Below, one piece after another: positions 1 to 7,485 of a stretch of DNA of 34,078 bases. The notes beneath the pieces are model-generated. The model did not search any database. It worked only from the letters and a program-made list of their open reading frames with translations, and was not told where the DNA came from. Position 1 is the stretch's first letter. Each line of letters begins with the position of its first letter. This DNA comes from DASPWV01 sp046727855 (GTDB taxonomy: Bacteria > Acidobacteriota > Vicinamibacteria > Vicinamibacterales > UBA2999): positions 1-34,078 of the forward strand of contig JBKPDL010000122.1 of NCBI GenBank assembly GCA_046727855.1. Reading direction: 5' to 3'. The translations under genes were made by a program, and so were the position numbers.

Positions 1-777
1 CCCCCCAACCAACGCCACCACGATGAAACCGACGAACGCGGGAGTCATCCCGAATGCCACGGCCGCTTGTTGCACCGATTCGACGAACACCTCGCTCACA
101 AGCGCCACGAACACCGTGACGCCGGCCAGCGTGGCGAGCGCCACGCCAATCGGCCATGGTGGCTCTTCGTCGTTTCCGTGCTCCGCCGCGGCGAACAACT
201 CGCGATGCGTCCTGAGCGAGAACACCATACCGAGCCCGTACGCAACGATGAGTAAACCGGACAACCCGAGGCTCAATTGCTGCGTGAACGCCTCTGACGG
301 CCCGCCATCGGCCAGTCTGACCGCTGACGGAATCAACAACGCGATCGTGGCCAGGAACAGCAGGCTCGCCTGAAGACGGGCGCTGATGCGATTGAACTCC
401 TGCACGTGGTACTTCAGTCCACCGAGGAGAAACGATGCACCCAGCATGAACAACGAATTGGTAACAATGGCGCCGGCGATCGACGCCTTGACCAGCATGT
501 ACTGGCCTGCACGCAGTGCGGCGAGCGCGATCACCAGTTCGGTGAGGTTGCCAAGTGTCGCGTTGAGCAGCCCGCCGACGGTGTCGCCGGTTTTCGCCGC
601 CACGGATTCGGTGGCGTGACTCAGCAACGCGGCCAGCGGCACGATCGCGAGAACGGACAACACGAACAGCAATGTGTGTGCTTCCGGCGCGAGTGACTGC
701 GCGACGAACACCACGGGCAGGAATGCGAGCAGCCAGAGCAGCGGATTGTGGCGCAGTTCCGACAGCAATGCCGCCAT
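1..777 (-). CDS. Ca2+(cation)/H+ antiporter, Cax family (partial, C-terminus off window)
   Basis: An inner-membrane antiporter that would export Ca2+ or a similar cation in exchange for protons. The start codon is at 775-777 and 259 codons are visible before the reading frame runs off the left edge; the family is usually about 350-370 aa. The protein is a series of hydrophobic helices. Residues around 65-80 carry the first alpha-repeat, with GGLLNATLGNLTELVIAL, which matches the conserved cation-binding GN-x-x-E motif of the CaCA superfamily. An acidic, hydrophilic loop (AAAEHGNDEEPP) separates the two halves, as in Cax proteins. The visible end (FIVVALVGG) is entering the second repeat. It begins 2 bases after the stop of the potassium channel gene, so the two are probably co-transcribed. 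Family assignment is firm; ion specificity is not readable. Confidence 0.85.
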   Translation of the reverse strand, partial: MAALLSELRHNPLLWLLAFLPVVFVAQSLAPEAHTLLFVLSVLAIVPLAALLSHATESVAAKTGDTVGGLLNATLGNLTELVIALAALRAGQYMLVKASIAGAIVTNSLFMLGASFLLGGLKYHVQEFNRISARLQASLLFLATIALLIPSAVRLADGGPSEAFTQQLSLGLSGLLIVAYGLGMVFSLRTHRELFAAAEHGNDEEPPWPIGVALATLAGVTVFVALVSEVFVESVQQAAVAFGMTPAFVGFIVVALVGG

Positions 778-779
778 GT

Positions 780-1208
780 TTACAAATCAGCCCTGGGTGC
801 TTCCGCCTGGAACATGCGGCTCACAACCGCGAAGAAGAAACCGGTCGACCACCCACACATCAGGATGCCCGTTAGCGCCTCGATTGCCCCGACCAATCGC
901 CACTCTGGCGGCAGCACGAGGTCGCCGTAGCCGGTCGTCGTGTACGTCACCGCGCTGAAATAGAGAGAGGACTGCAGGTCGGCCATGGCGGCCTTCCGCA
1001 CATAAAACAACGCCCACGTCGTGATTTCGATCAGATGCAGGAGAACAATCCAGCCTGCCAGGCGAATGAACAGCCAGATTCCGAGCCAAAAGTGGTGCGC
1101 CGCATTCATTGGAGAACGCAGCCAGCGCACTGCTGTTGTCAGACCCGTAGCGTGAATCATCACGCACAAGGCCATCAGGCCCCACGCGATGAGGAGTTTC
1201 GAGAACAT
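780..1208 (-). CDS. Two-TM potassium channel (Ion_trans_2 pore domain)
   Basis: A small inner-membrane ion channel subunit of 142 aa that should assemble as a tetramer. It has an N-terminal hydrophobic helix, two further helices, and between the last two a pore loop with the K+ selectivity filter TYTTTGYGD, followed by LPPEW. No cytoplasmic RCK or cyclic-nucleotide domain follows, so gating is not obvious. The ATG at 1208 is preferred because a purine-rich GGAA lies at suitable distance and the protein then begins directly with a membrane helix. An in-frame GTG at 1235 would add nine polar residues and has no good ribosome site. It lies immediately upstream of the Cax antiporter in a probable two-gene operon, which suggests linked K+/Ca2+ or membrane-potential homeostasis; that link is inference. 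Confidence 0.85.
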   Translation of the reverse strand: MFSKLLIAWGLMALCVMIHATGLTTAVRWLRSPMNAAHHFWLGIWLFIRLAGWIVLLHLIEITTWALFYVRKAAMADLQSSLYFSAVTYTTTGYGDLVLPPEWRLVGAIEALTGILMCGWSTGFFFAVVSRMFQAEAPRADL

Positions 1209-1327
1209 GGAGCGTTCCGGGCGATCGGCTGGCACGTGATAGTTCGAATCCCTGCCTCATTGCCAGCTTAGCCGCACATTTCGATTCGACTCGACGCCGT
1301 GACTCGCAGCGAGCACAGAATAGACGA

Positions 1328-1359
1328 GCCGCGCTCGGGAGTGAACGCCCGAGCGCGGC
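1328..1359 (-). terminator. Strong hairpin downstream of the sortase substrate gene
   Basis: A perfect 12-bp inverted repeat (GCCGCGCTCGGG / CCCGAGCGCGGC) with an 8-base loop lies 18 bases beyond the stop of the LPKTA protein gene. The minus-strand sequence that follows is only mildly T-rich (TCGTCTATTC), so termination may be imperfect, but position and stem strength fit the end of the sortase operon. Confidence 0.6.
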
Positions 1360-1377
1360 CGCGTAACAGCAGATCGC

Positions 1378-2133
1378 CTAGTGGACGAAGCGACGTCTGA
1401 CAGTCAGGCCGAGCCCTATCGCGAGCGACAGGACGCTCGCGAGCCCGAGGAGTGGCCACGAGCTGGCGGTCTTCGGCAGCTTCCGAGGCGCAGCCGCGGG
1501 CGCCGCCGGCGGGGGGGCGTCTGCCGTGGTAGCCGCTGGCGCGGCCGCAGGTGCCGGCGGGGCCGGTTTTGGTGCTGCCGCACGAGGTGCCGCGGCTTCG
1601 GGCGCAACGGTGGCCTGCACTTCCTTCTCGGTCAGGACCTGCGGCGGCTTCGACGTGATGATCGTCGCGCTCAGCCGATCGCCTTGACGGAAGTCGGACA
1701 CGGTCGCGGGCTTGCCGCCGCGCATGATCTTCACGCCGCGCTTGTCAATGTCGCCCTGCGTGAACGACCGGATTCCCTCATCGGTCCGTACGATGATGGT
1801 CGAACCAGTCGTCTGCATGACGGTGCCGTTCTTCACTTCGGTGACGGTAACCGGCGTGACCGTCGTCTTCGTCGTGATGGTGGCCGTGCCTTTCATGCCG
1901 GGCTTCAACTCGCGCACCGACATCTGCTGTCCGTTGATCGTGAAGCGAAAGTCATCAGGAACCGTCAGCTCCCTCGTGCCTTCCGGCAGCCTGACGACCA
2001 GCTGGTTGCCGTCCACCGCGAGTATTTCGAAGGTCTTGGTTTCCGAGCTCGTAGTCTGCTGCGCCAGCGACGCGACGGCCGTCGAACACACGACCGCCGC
2101 GGCCAGCACCACCCGAACCATTGCACGTGTCAT
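1378..2133 (-). CDS. Exported protein with C-terminal LPKTA sorting signal (probable sortase substrate)
   Basis: A 251-aa exported protein with the tripartite tail of sortase substrates. Residues 1-24 form a Sec signal peptide (MTRAMVRVVLAAAVV... ending near SLAQQ). Residues about 25-185 are a beta-rich, Thr/Val-rich domain (EILAVDGNQLVVRLPEGT, then TITTKTTVTPVTVTEV), followed by an Ala/Pro linker. LPKTA is at about 219-223, then a hydrophobic helix and a RRRF end. Class D sortases such as that of Bacillus anthracis recognise LPNTA, so an LPxTA motif fits the class of the neighbour. The start at 2133 is chosen because GGAGAG lies 8 bases upstream; an in-frame ATG at 2169 abuts the sortase stop and lacks a site. 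The gene follows the sortase directly. The biological role of the outer domain is not recognised. Confidence 0.85.
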   Translation of the reverse strand: MTRAMVRVVLAAAVVCSTAVASLAQQTTSSETKTFEILAVDGNQLVVRLPEGTRELTVPDDFRFTINGQQMSVRELKPGMKGTATITTKTTVTPVTVTEVKNGTVMQTTGSTIIVRTDEGIRSFTQGDIDKRGVKIMRGGKPATVSDFRQGDRLSATIITSKPPQVLTEKEVQATVAPEAAAPRAAAPKPAPPAPAAAPAATTADAPPPAAPAAAPRKLPKTASSWPLLGLASVLSLAIGLGLTVRRRFVH

Positions 2134-2169
2134 AAGACTCTCTCCATTCCTGAAGGCTCTAGCCGACAT

Positions 2170-2895
2170 TTACGAGACGTGAGAAGACAAGGACATCGCG
2201 ACAAACCGCCCGTGTCCGCACCCGGCACAGGGGATCCGTTCCATGCTTGGCGCGGAGGTCGCCAGCGTCTCGCTGACGCGCACCGCGCGAACGATGAAGC
2301 GGCTGGGGGCGGCGCCGACGAAGTAGAAGGGGTAGCAGGTCACCAGGGTCAACGCCCGAGTGGCAGTCGGGTCCAGCACGGAGACATCATCCGGGTCGAC
2401 CACCCACGTTCGCTCGACGCGATAGACGTCTTTCCCCTGCGCCGTGTCGAGCTCGATCACATCACCGGGGACGATGTCCTTCAGTCCCCGGAAGAAGCCG
2501 TCGCGGTGCCCGGCGATGCCCGAATTCCCGTCCGTGCCCGGTTGTGCCGTGTCCTCGATGTGACCGACGCCACGATCGAGCGTCCGATCGTCGGTGCCGG
2601 GCAGTACTGCCACCTCGAGTCGAATCTTCGGGATTCGCAGAACGGCGAGCGGAGCGGGGGTCGGATCGCTCAGCGCCTTACGCCACGCGCTGACACGATT
2701 TGGGGACCACAGAGACTGGTCTGGCGTGCCGGCCGGCGTGGCGACAGCCTGAAGTGCCGCGAAGCGCTCCAGATCGTGCCGGGTCGAGCTCGCCACCCCG
2801 ACGTGGAACGCCGCCCACCACACCAGGCTGACAAGGCCGAATGCCCAGCTCGTTCTCTCGGCGATCAGTAGAAGGCGGCGACGTAGTGCTTGCAT
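2170..2895 (-). CDS. Class D-like sortase (cysteine transpeptidase)
   Basis: A membrane-bound transpeptidase that would cleave the LPKTA signal of the next gene product and attach it to an acceptor amine. The 241-aa form has an N-terminal membrane helix (SWAFGLVSLVWWAAFHVGV), then the beta-barrel domain. Catalytic residues are visible: His in SGIAGHRDGFF (about 130), Cys in LTLVTCYPFYFVG (about 187) and Arg in PSRFIVRA (about 199). The TLVTCYPF and VVDPDDVSVLDPT signatures are typical of class D. About 35 residues follow the usual end and contain a Cys-x2-Cys (IPCAGCGHGR), which is odd. ATG at 2895 and GTG at 2943 are both possible starts; each has a weak-to-moderate ribosome site. Sortase and substrate form a two-gene operon. 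Confidence 0.9.
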   Translation of the reverse strand: MQALRRRLLLIAERTSWAFGLVSLVWWAAFHVGVASSTRHDLERFAALQAVATPAGTPDQSLWSPNRVSAWRKALSDPTPAPLAVLRIPKIRLEVAVLPGTDDRTLDRGVGHIEDTAQPGTDGNSGIAGHRDGFFRGLKDIVPGDVIELDTAQGKDVYRVERTWVVDPDDVSVLDPTATRALTLVTCYPFYFVGAAPSRFIVRAVRVSETLATSAPSMERIPCAGCGHGRFVAMSLSSHVS

Positions 2896-3013
2896 GGATT
2901 GGTGACCTGCCAAAGCGCCCAGCCGATCAGAGGTCGATGGCACGCTCCAATCACCTCGGCGGTGTCAGCCCGAAACTGCAGCCCGCGTGCCGTGTGCAGG
3001 AGAAGGAGAAAAC

Positions 3014-3038
3014 GGTCAGATTAATTGAGGATTTGACC
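3014..3038. repeat. GGTCAGA palindrome (REP-like or promoter element)
   Basis: Arms GGTCA and TGACC flank an AT-rich centre (GATTAATTGAGGATT) in otherwise GC-rich DNA upstream of the sortase gene. The GGTCAGA core recurs in the palindrome at 17051-17074. It may be a REP-type element or part of the sortase promoter. Confidence 0.35.
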
Positions 3039-3164
3039 ATCTGCCGCCGATTGGGCGGAAACTCGCCGGCAGCACGGGCTCCAGCCGCCCGGAGAACGTC
3101 CGACATGCCGTGCCTATGGCGCGAAGACGGCGAGTTCTCCAGGCGTGACAACGGGCGGAATTGT

Positions 3165-3310
3165 TTAGCTGGGAGACAGGATTGCGCGGTCGAAGATTGC
3201 GGTGCGCGTCTTGCGCAGTACGCCATCGGAAGGGGCCGTTCCGGCAAGACGACTGAGCTCGAGAAGCTTCGCCAGACCAAAATCGAGAATCTCGACGCGG
3301 CCACCGTAGT
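3165..3310 (-). pseudogene. Decayed remnant of a Ser/Thr protein kinase (Pkn family)
   Basis: The minus-strand frame reads GGRVEILDFGLAKLLE, an excellent match to the beta-strand plus DFG activation-loop start of bacterial Ser/Thr kinases, whose usual form is DGRVKILDFGLAKL. Some 25 residues later the same frame reads TRTAIFDRAILSPS, resembling the later-lobe segment that usually reads T-x-AVIFDAIL-x-x-x-PVSP, and then stops. The activation loop, APE region and everything N-terminal of the DFG strand (including the HRD loop) are missing, so this is a deleted relic between the sortase operon and the radical SAM operon. Such kinases are abundant in Acidobacteria. The first match is strong; the second is suggestive. 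Confidence 0.6.
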
Positions 3311-3385
3311 GCAGCCGAAGGCGACCAGCGACAGGGCGACGATCCGGCGTGCCGTGATTGTCGCGCGCGACAGGCAACGCGCTCG

Positions 3386-3400
3386 CGCGGCGGAGCCGCG
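3386..3400 (-). terminator. GC hairpin just after the exported-protein gene
   Basis: A 6-bp perfect stem CGCGGC / GCCGCG with a 3-base loop ends 4 bases beyond the stop of the last gene of the BlaI operon. No T-run follows on the minus strand, so terminator function is uncertain. Confidence 0.3.
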
Positions 3401-3403
3401 GCG

Positions 3404-4126
3404 CTAGTCGCGTTCTTCTTCGGCGACCGGCTGTTCGTCGATGCGCGAATAGCGGTAGGTCATGCGCAGCCCCGATGCTCCCAGCAGCCTGAGGTGTGCC
3501 CTCGTTTCGAGCGACACCGGCATGAGCACTCCGTTAATCCGTCGATACGAACGGACGACATCCACGCGTGTCACCCAGAACGATGGATTCTTCGCCAGCC
3601 GGCCCTCGACGCGCCGCAGCTCGCCGTCGAGTGTCACGAACAGGCGACCGACAATCAACGCGCGATCTTTTCGCCGCGGTCGCATGCCCACCACCGCGAG
3701 TCCCTGCTCGTCGATTCCCTCGGGAACGAACACATAGTTGTCGGTGGTGAGCGCGACCTCCGATTCGCCTCGACGCGCGATCAGCCGTTGCTCCTCGTCG
3801 AGCAGCGATCGCAGAACACGGGAGCGGATGAAGCCGGATCCACCTTCGGCGGTCACCTCGTAGAGCAATCCGGAGGCAGTTGAAAAATTCGTCTGCACGT
3901 CCAGCCAGCCGCGCTGGCCGCTGCCGGAAGCCTCCAAGCGGCGCGACGCAGTGTACTGATGCGCGGTTCTCGGCTGCGCCAGAAAGTTCTGAATGGCCGC
4001 GAGAGCACCCCGATCGACCACGTCGCCCTGCGCGTGTAGTGAAAAACCGGTTGCGATGAGGATCGCCGCACTACACGCAGCGGTGGCGCGCTGATGCATG
4101 TGAGAAAGGCCGGCCAGGCATCGCAT
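3404..4126 (-). CDS. Exported protein of unknown function, possibly LolA/outer-membrane-lipoprotein-sorting-like
   Basis: A 240-aa protein with an N-terminal Sec signal (hydrophobic segment ACSAAILIATGFSLHAQG) and then a predicted mostly beta domain. The second half contains FVTLDGELRRVEGRLAKNPSFW, VVRSYRRINGVLMPVSLETR and a final MTYRYSRID strand. This layout (a conversion factor or residue derived from a model, then 'the substance must be changed and returns to a tolerable form') resembles the half-barrel LolA/LolB/DUF-type exported proteins common next to acidobacterial operons, but I do not recognise a named family. The start at 4126 is fixed by GGAGGA seven bases upstream. It begins 25 bases after the radical SAM stop and is the last gene of the BlaI-M56-radical SAM operon. 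Function is unknown. Confidence 0.65.
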   Translation of the reverse strand: MRCLAGLSHMHQRATAACSAAILIATGFSLHAQGDVVDRGALAAIQNFLAQPRTAHQYTASRRLEASGSGQRGWLDVQTNFSTASGLLYEVTAEGGSGFIRSRVLRSLLDEEQRLIARRGESEVALTTDNYVFVPEGIDEQGLAVVGMRPRRKDRALIVGRLFVTLDGELRRVEGRLAKNPSFWVTRVDVVRSYRRINGVLMPVSLETRAHLRLLGASGLRMTYRYSRIDEQPVAEEERD

Positions 4127-4151
4127 CTCATTTCCTCCGATGACTGACGAT

Positions 4152-5705
4152 CTAGCCAACGACGCGCAGCGCGAACTGTTTCGCGACCGGCTTGTCCAGC
4201 GCTTCATATGGATCCGCAAGGTCCGGCATCGGCGCCGCGACAAACAGCCGCCGCACCGCCTTGGCTAGCCAGCGCGCCCGACGCGCCGATTTCGCGACAC
4301 GCGCACTGTCGGTGGCAATCCCCGTGTTCGCGTACATCTGTCGATACAGCTTCGAAATGATCACGAAGGCAATCCGTGCGCGCCACGACTCCGCGCACGT
4401 CGAGCGCTGCCAGATCGCGGAGAGCGAGTAGAACCGATCCCAGACGCTTTGAGTTCCGCGGCGGATGACGTCGGCCGACATCGTGGGGTGCGGCGTGTAC
4501 ACCTTCGGTCGTTGCGACGCTGGGATCAGCCAATAGCGCGTGAGCGGAATGCCATTGACGTCCGGCACCTGCGTCGCCTGCTGCTCCCATTTGGCGAAGT
4601 CGAGAGTGCCGGGAAACGGCGTGAGCATGACGAACTGCGCGAACGCAATGCCGCTGCGCTGCGCCAGGTCGGCAGTGGTGGAAAACGTCTCGGCCGTGTC
4701 GGTGGGAAGCCCGAAAATAAACGAGCCGAGCACGTGTACGCCATGCGTGCGAAACGCGCGCAGGCGTGTGACGAGCGCCTCGCCGGCGTCGTTGAAATTC
4801 TTGTACACCGCCTTCAGTCCTTCGGGCGTAACCGACTCGACGCCAACGAGCGCGCCACGAATTTTCGCCCGGCGCATCGCGGTGAGGAATGCCGGATCTT
4901 CCGCCGCTTCCATGGTGATTTGCGTGTAGAACACCATGTCGTTGGGCAGCCGCTCGAGCGCGGCCATCAGCTCAAATCGCTCTTGGCGGAGAGCGGTCAG
5001 CTGCGCGAGTTGCCGCTTGTCCGCGCGTCGATCCGCTGCCGCGAGGTCTGCCAGAGTCACTGGATAGAAGTTGTCATCCGCGAGCGCAACGAATCGGAAT
5101 CCCTTGCGACGCAGCGCCACGATCTCGCGCACCACGTCGGCCACACGCCGCTGCCTTGGCTTCTGGCCGTCGGTCCGCCAGACCGAGCAGAACGAGCAGT
5201 GCTTCGGACAGCCGCGCACCGTCTGCACGGATCCCCACATGTAGCGGTTTTCCGGCAGCAGATCCCACCGCGCCGACGAGAACGCCTCGCCATCAATCCG
5301 TCCGCCGTCGTACGAGGCTGCAGGGGCGCCACGCTCGCAGTCGGCGAGCACCTGCGGCCAGATCCGATCGCCGTCGCCGCTTACGACAGCGTGCGCCGCT
5401 CCGTGCTCGCGTACTTCACTTGGGAACAGCGTCGCGTGAATGCCGCCGAAGACGACCAGCGCGCCACGCGCGCGAGCCATGCGTGCAATGGCGTAACCGC
5501 GAAGCGCGTTGGCCGTATGAATTCCGATGCCGACGACGTCGCCGGCGTCGACGGCGCGAACGTCGAATGGTTCCAACGTCTCGTCGACCAGGATCGGCGT
5601 CCCGTAACGGTCTGGTGTGGCTGCCGCCAGCACGTAGAGCCATCGCGGCGTGATGACGGCGGTCCCGAACGAGATGTCACTGGGATTGACGAGATGTACG
5701 CGCAC
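4152..5705 (-). CDS. B12-binding-domain radical SAM protein
   Basis: A 517-aa radical S-adenosylmethionine enzyme of the cobalamin-binding (BchE/P-methylase-like) group. Residues 1-130 look like the Rossmann-type B12-binding domain (DVVGIGIHTANALRGYAIA, VVFGGIHATLFP, VVSGDGDRIWP). The radical SAM core follows with the 4Fe-4S cysteines Cys166, Cys170 and Cys173 in VRGCPKHCSFCSVW, then ALADDNFY, GVESVTPEGL and GSFIFGLPTDT strands typical of the barrel. The C-terminal 130 residues are a helical, Arg-rich domain. No canonical B12 base-off His motif (D-x-H-x-x-G) is evident, so cobalamin binding itself is uncertain. GTG at 5705 is chosen because GAGG lies 8 bases upstream and the B12 domain starts there. 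It follows the M56 stop by 10 bases. The substrate is unknown; methylation or a rearrangement is likely. Confidence 0.85.
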   Translation of the reverse strand: MRVHLVNPSDISFGTAVITPRWLYVLAAATPDRYGTPILVDETLEPFDVRAVDAGDVVGIGIHTANALRGYAIARMARARGALVVFGGIHATLFPSEVREHGAAHAVVSGDGDRIWPQVLADCERGAPAASYDGGRIDGEAFSSARWDLLPENRYMWGSVQTVRGCPKHCSFCSVWRTDGQKPRQRRVADVVREIVALRRKGFRFVALADDNFYPVTLADLAAADRRADKRQLAQLTALRQERFELMAALERLPNDMVFYTQITMEAAEDPAFLTAMRRAKIRGALVGVESVTPEGLKAVYKNFNDAGEALVTRLRAFRTHGVHVLGSFIFGLPTDTAETFSTTADLAQRSGIAFAQFVMLTPFPGTLDFAKWEQQATQVPDVNGIPLTRYWLIPASQRPKVYTPHPTMSADVIRRGTQSVWDRFYSLSAIWQRSTCAESWRARIAFVIISKLYRQMYANTGIATDSARVAKSARRARWLAKAVRRLFVAAPMPDLADPYEALDKPVAKQFALRVVG

Positions 5706-5715
5706 GTCAGGGACC

Positions 5716-7089
5716 TCAGAAGGAGGAGCCGGCGATCTTCTTGCCGACTCGAGTGAAGAATCCGGCTGTGGCAATGCCGGCAGTGCGTGACGATTTCCCG
5801 ATCGCGATGCCGGCATCCGATGCGACGGTCCACGGCGCCGCTGCCGGCGGCGGCGCACTTGGCTGAGCAACGGCGACACCCGCGGTCCACTCCTGCGATT
5901 GCAGTGGCACAGCTGGGAGCATCGTCGTCGCCGACTCCTGGTTCGGGCGCGCTTCTGCGTCGGGGCGGGGCACGTCGTGCTCGAACACCGCAGATGGCGA
6001 GGGTCGGTCGAGTCGAAGCACAGGCGCAGGGTCAGACTGCAAGCGACGTGTTGCCGGCACCGCCGCTACAAACGTCGCGGACACGTCGATCACCGCTCGG
6101 TCGTTAATCTCTGGTGGCGCCGCCATTTGAGCTGCGGTCCACGTGGTTTCCGGCGCGACGGCACGGACGTTCGTGACGGCCAACGCGAGTGCCGCCAGCG
6201 CCACGTCGGCGCAAAGCGTTGCCGCCCGCCGGGGCGGAGTCGTGCCGGACGGCAACGCCAGAATCCGCACGAGGCGACGGCGGAGGCCGCTCGGCGAGAC
6301 TGCGGCAAGCGCAGGCAGCGAGCGGACGCTCGGGTGCGGCAGAACGGCGAGAGCGGTGAGACACGCTGCGTACCGTTTGGCGGATCCAGTGATCGCGACC
6401 GCGACTTGGTCGCACGCCGCTTCACGTTCAAATTCCAGTTGCCGTTCAAGCCACCATGCCGCCGGATGCCATCCGACGACCGCCCGCGTGATCTGCTGCA
6501 CGAACTGCATGACATCGTCGCGCCGCTGAACGTGCGCCCACTCGTGAACGAGCACTCGATCGAGATCGGCTGCGTTCAGTTGCTCGATGAGCGACGGCGC
6601 CAGCGCGATGACAGGTGATCCGCAGCCGATCACTGCGGCGAAGCGAACATCGTTGGAGAGCACGACGCGAGTGGGTCGGCCGGTGGCATGCACCTGCGAC
6701 CAGTGAGGCAGGCGCGCCAGCAGGTCGACAGGGCACGGGCGGCTCTCTCGCTTCGCCTGACGCACTGCCGCAACGCCAGAAACGAATCGAACTGCGTGCA
6801 CCGCCGACCACGCGATCCAAAGGCCAGCGGCCACTGCTGGTGAGGTCCACCAGGCGGCTGGCATGGTGAGGACCGGCCTGCCTGCGCTGGTAGCGGGATC
6901 GACTGCCAGAACATCGATGGCGGCGATCGACACGAGTGGTATAGCCGGCAGCGCCAGCACGAGCAGATACGCCACGCAGATGATGCGATATCGGGCCGGC
7001 GCGGGGGACGTCGTCATCAATCGCAGTGCGGCGGACGCAGCGATCGCGACGAGGACACCTTGCAGCAGCCAATTCACAAGAAGATCCAT
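5716..7089 (-). CDS. M56-family (BlaR1/MecR1-like) membrane metalloprotease
   Basis: A 457-aa inner-membrane zinc protease that in BlaR1 systems inactivates the partner BlaI repressor after sensing a signal. Several hydrophobic segments in residues 1-110 form the membrane part. The gluzincin motif HEWAH is at 182-186 (VLVHEWAHVQRRDD) and the downstream conserved EFEREAACD at about 219-227 supplies the third zinc ligand. After about residue 285 a single helix leads into a Pro/Ala-rich periplasmic tail. No penicillin-binding sensor domain is present, so the input is not a beta-lactam by the BlaR1 mechanism. ATG at 7089 has AGGA seven bases upstream, overlapping the end of the repressor gene, which stops 8 bases earlier. 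The pair is a standard BlaI/M56 regulatory module. Confidence 0.88.
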   Translation of the reverse strand: MDLLVNWLLQGVLVAIAASAALRLMTTSPAPARYRIICVAYLLVLALPAIPLVSIAAIDVLAVDPATSAGRPVLTMPAAWWTSPAVAAGLWIAWSAVHAVRFVSGVAAVRQAKRESRPCPVDLLARLPHWSQVHATGRPTRVVLSNDVRFAAVIGCGSPVIALAPSLIEQLNAADLDRVLVHEWAHVQRRDDVMQFVQQITRAVVGWHPAAWWLERQLEFEREAACDQVAVAITGSAKRYAACLTALAVLPHPSVRSLPALAAVSPSGLRRRLVRILALPSGTTPPRRAATLCADVALAALALAVTNVRAVAPETTWTAAQMAAPPEINDRAVIDVSATFVAAVPATRRLQSDPAPVLRLDRPSPSAVFEHDVPRPDAEARPNQESATTMLPAVPLQSQEWTAGVAVAQPSAPPPAAAPWTVASDAGIAIGKSSRTAGIATAGFFTRVGKKIAGSSF

Positions 7090-7097
7090 ACGGATTC

Positions 7098-7472
7098 CTA
7101 TGCGTCCTCAATGAGTTTCTTCACTTGGCGCAACTCGTCGGCGTCGATCTGTTCGTCCTCGAGCACGTTTAGGACGAGCAGACCGGGAGAGTCGTTGAAC
7201 AGACGCGTGACCAGCTGTTTGAGCGCCCGCCGGCGGGCCTGCCGCTCATCCACACGCGGGCGGTAGATGAATGCCCGCGCCACTTTCTCATGTGAGACGT
7301 AGCCTTTTTCTTCAAGAATGCGAAGAATCGTCTGCACCGTGCTGTAGCTGACCGCCCGCTTTTTCTTCAGGGCGGCCATCACGTCGGCGACACTTGCCGT
7401 CTGGCGCTGCCACACGACGGACATGACGCGTGCTTCGGCATCGGTTAACGCCGGCGAACGGGGTCTTGACAT
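7098..7472 (-). CDS. BlaI/MecI/CopY-family transcriptional repressor
   Basis: A 124-aa winged-helix repressor. The DNA-binding domain occupies about residues 1-75 with LTDAEARVMSVVWQRQTASV, VSYSTVQTILRILEEKGYV and the wing ARAFIYRPRV, a textbook BlaI pattern. The C-terminal helices (residues 80-124) are the dimerisation part and include the segment that an M56 protease would cleave. It is the first gene of the minus-strand operon blaI-like, M56 protease, radical SAM, exported protein. A perfect palindrome and further half sites lie immediately upstream, so it very probably represses its own operon. No strong ribosome site precedes the ATG at 7472. Confidence 0.92.
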   Translation of the reverse strand: MSRPRSPALTDAEARVMSVVWQRQTASVADVMAALKKKRAVSYSTVQTILRILEEKGYVSHEKVARAFIYRPRVDERQARRRALKQLVTRLFNDSPGLLVLNVLEDEQIDADELRQVKKLIEDA

Positions 7473-7485
7473 CGGGCGTGCCCAG

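Noticed and set aside
1381..2871. A 496-codon plus-strand frame
   Set aside because: It runs antisense to the sortase and its substrate, both of which have clear motifs; composition is Arg/Gly/Asp-rich noise.
4449..5756. A 435-codon plus-strand frame
   Set aside because: Antisense to the radical SAM gene, which has an unmistakable Cys-x3-Cys-x2-Cys motif.
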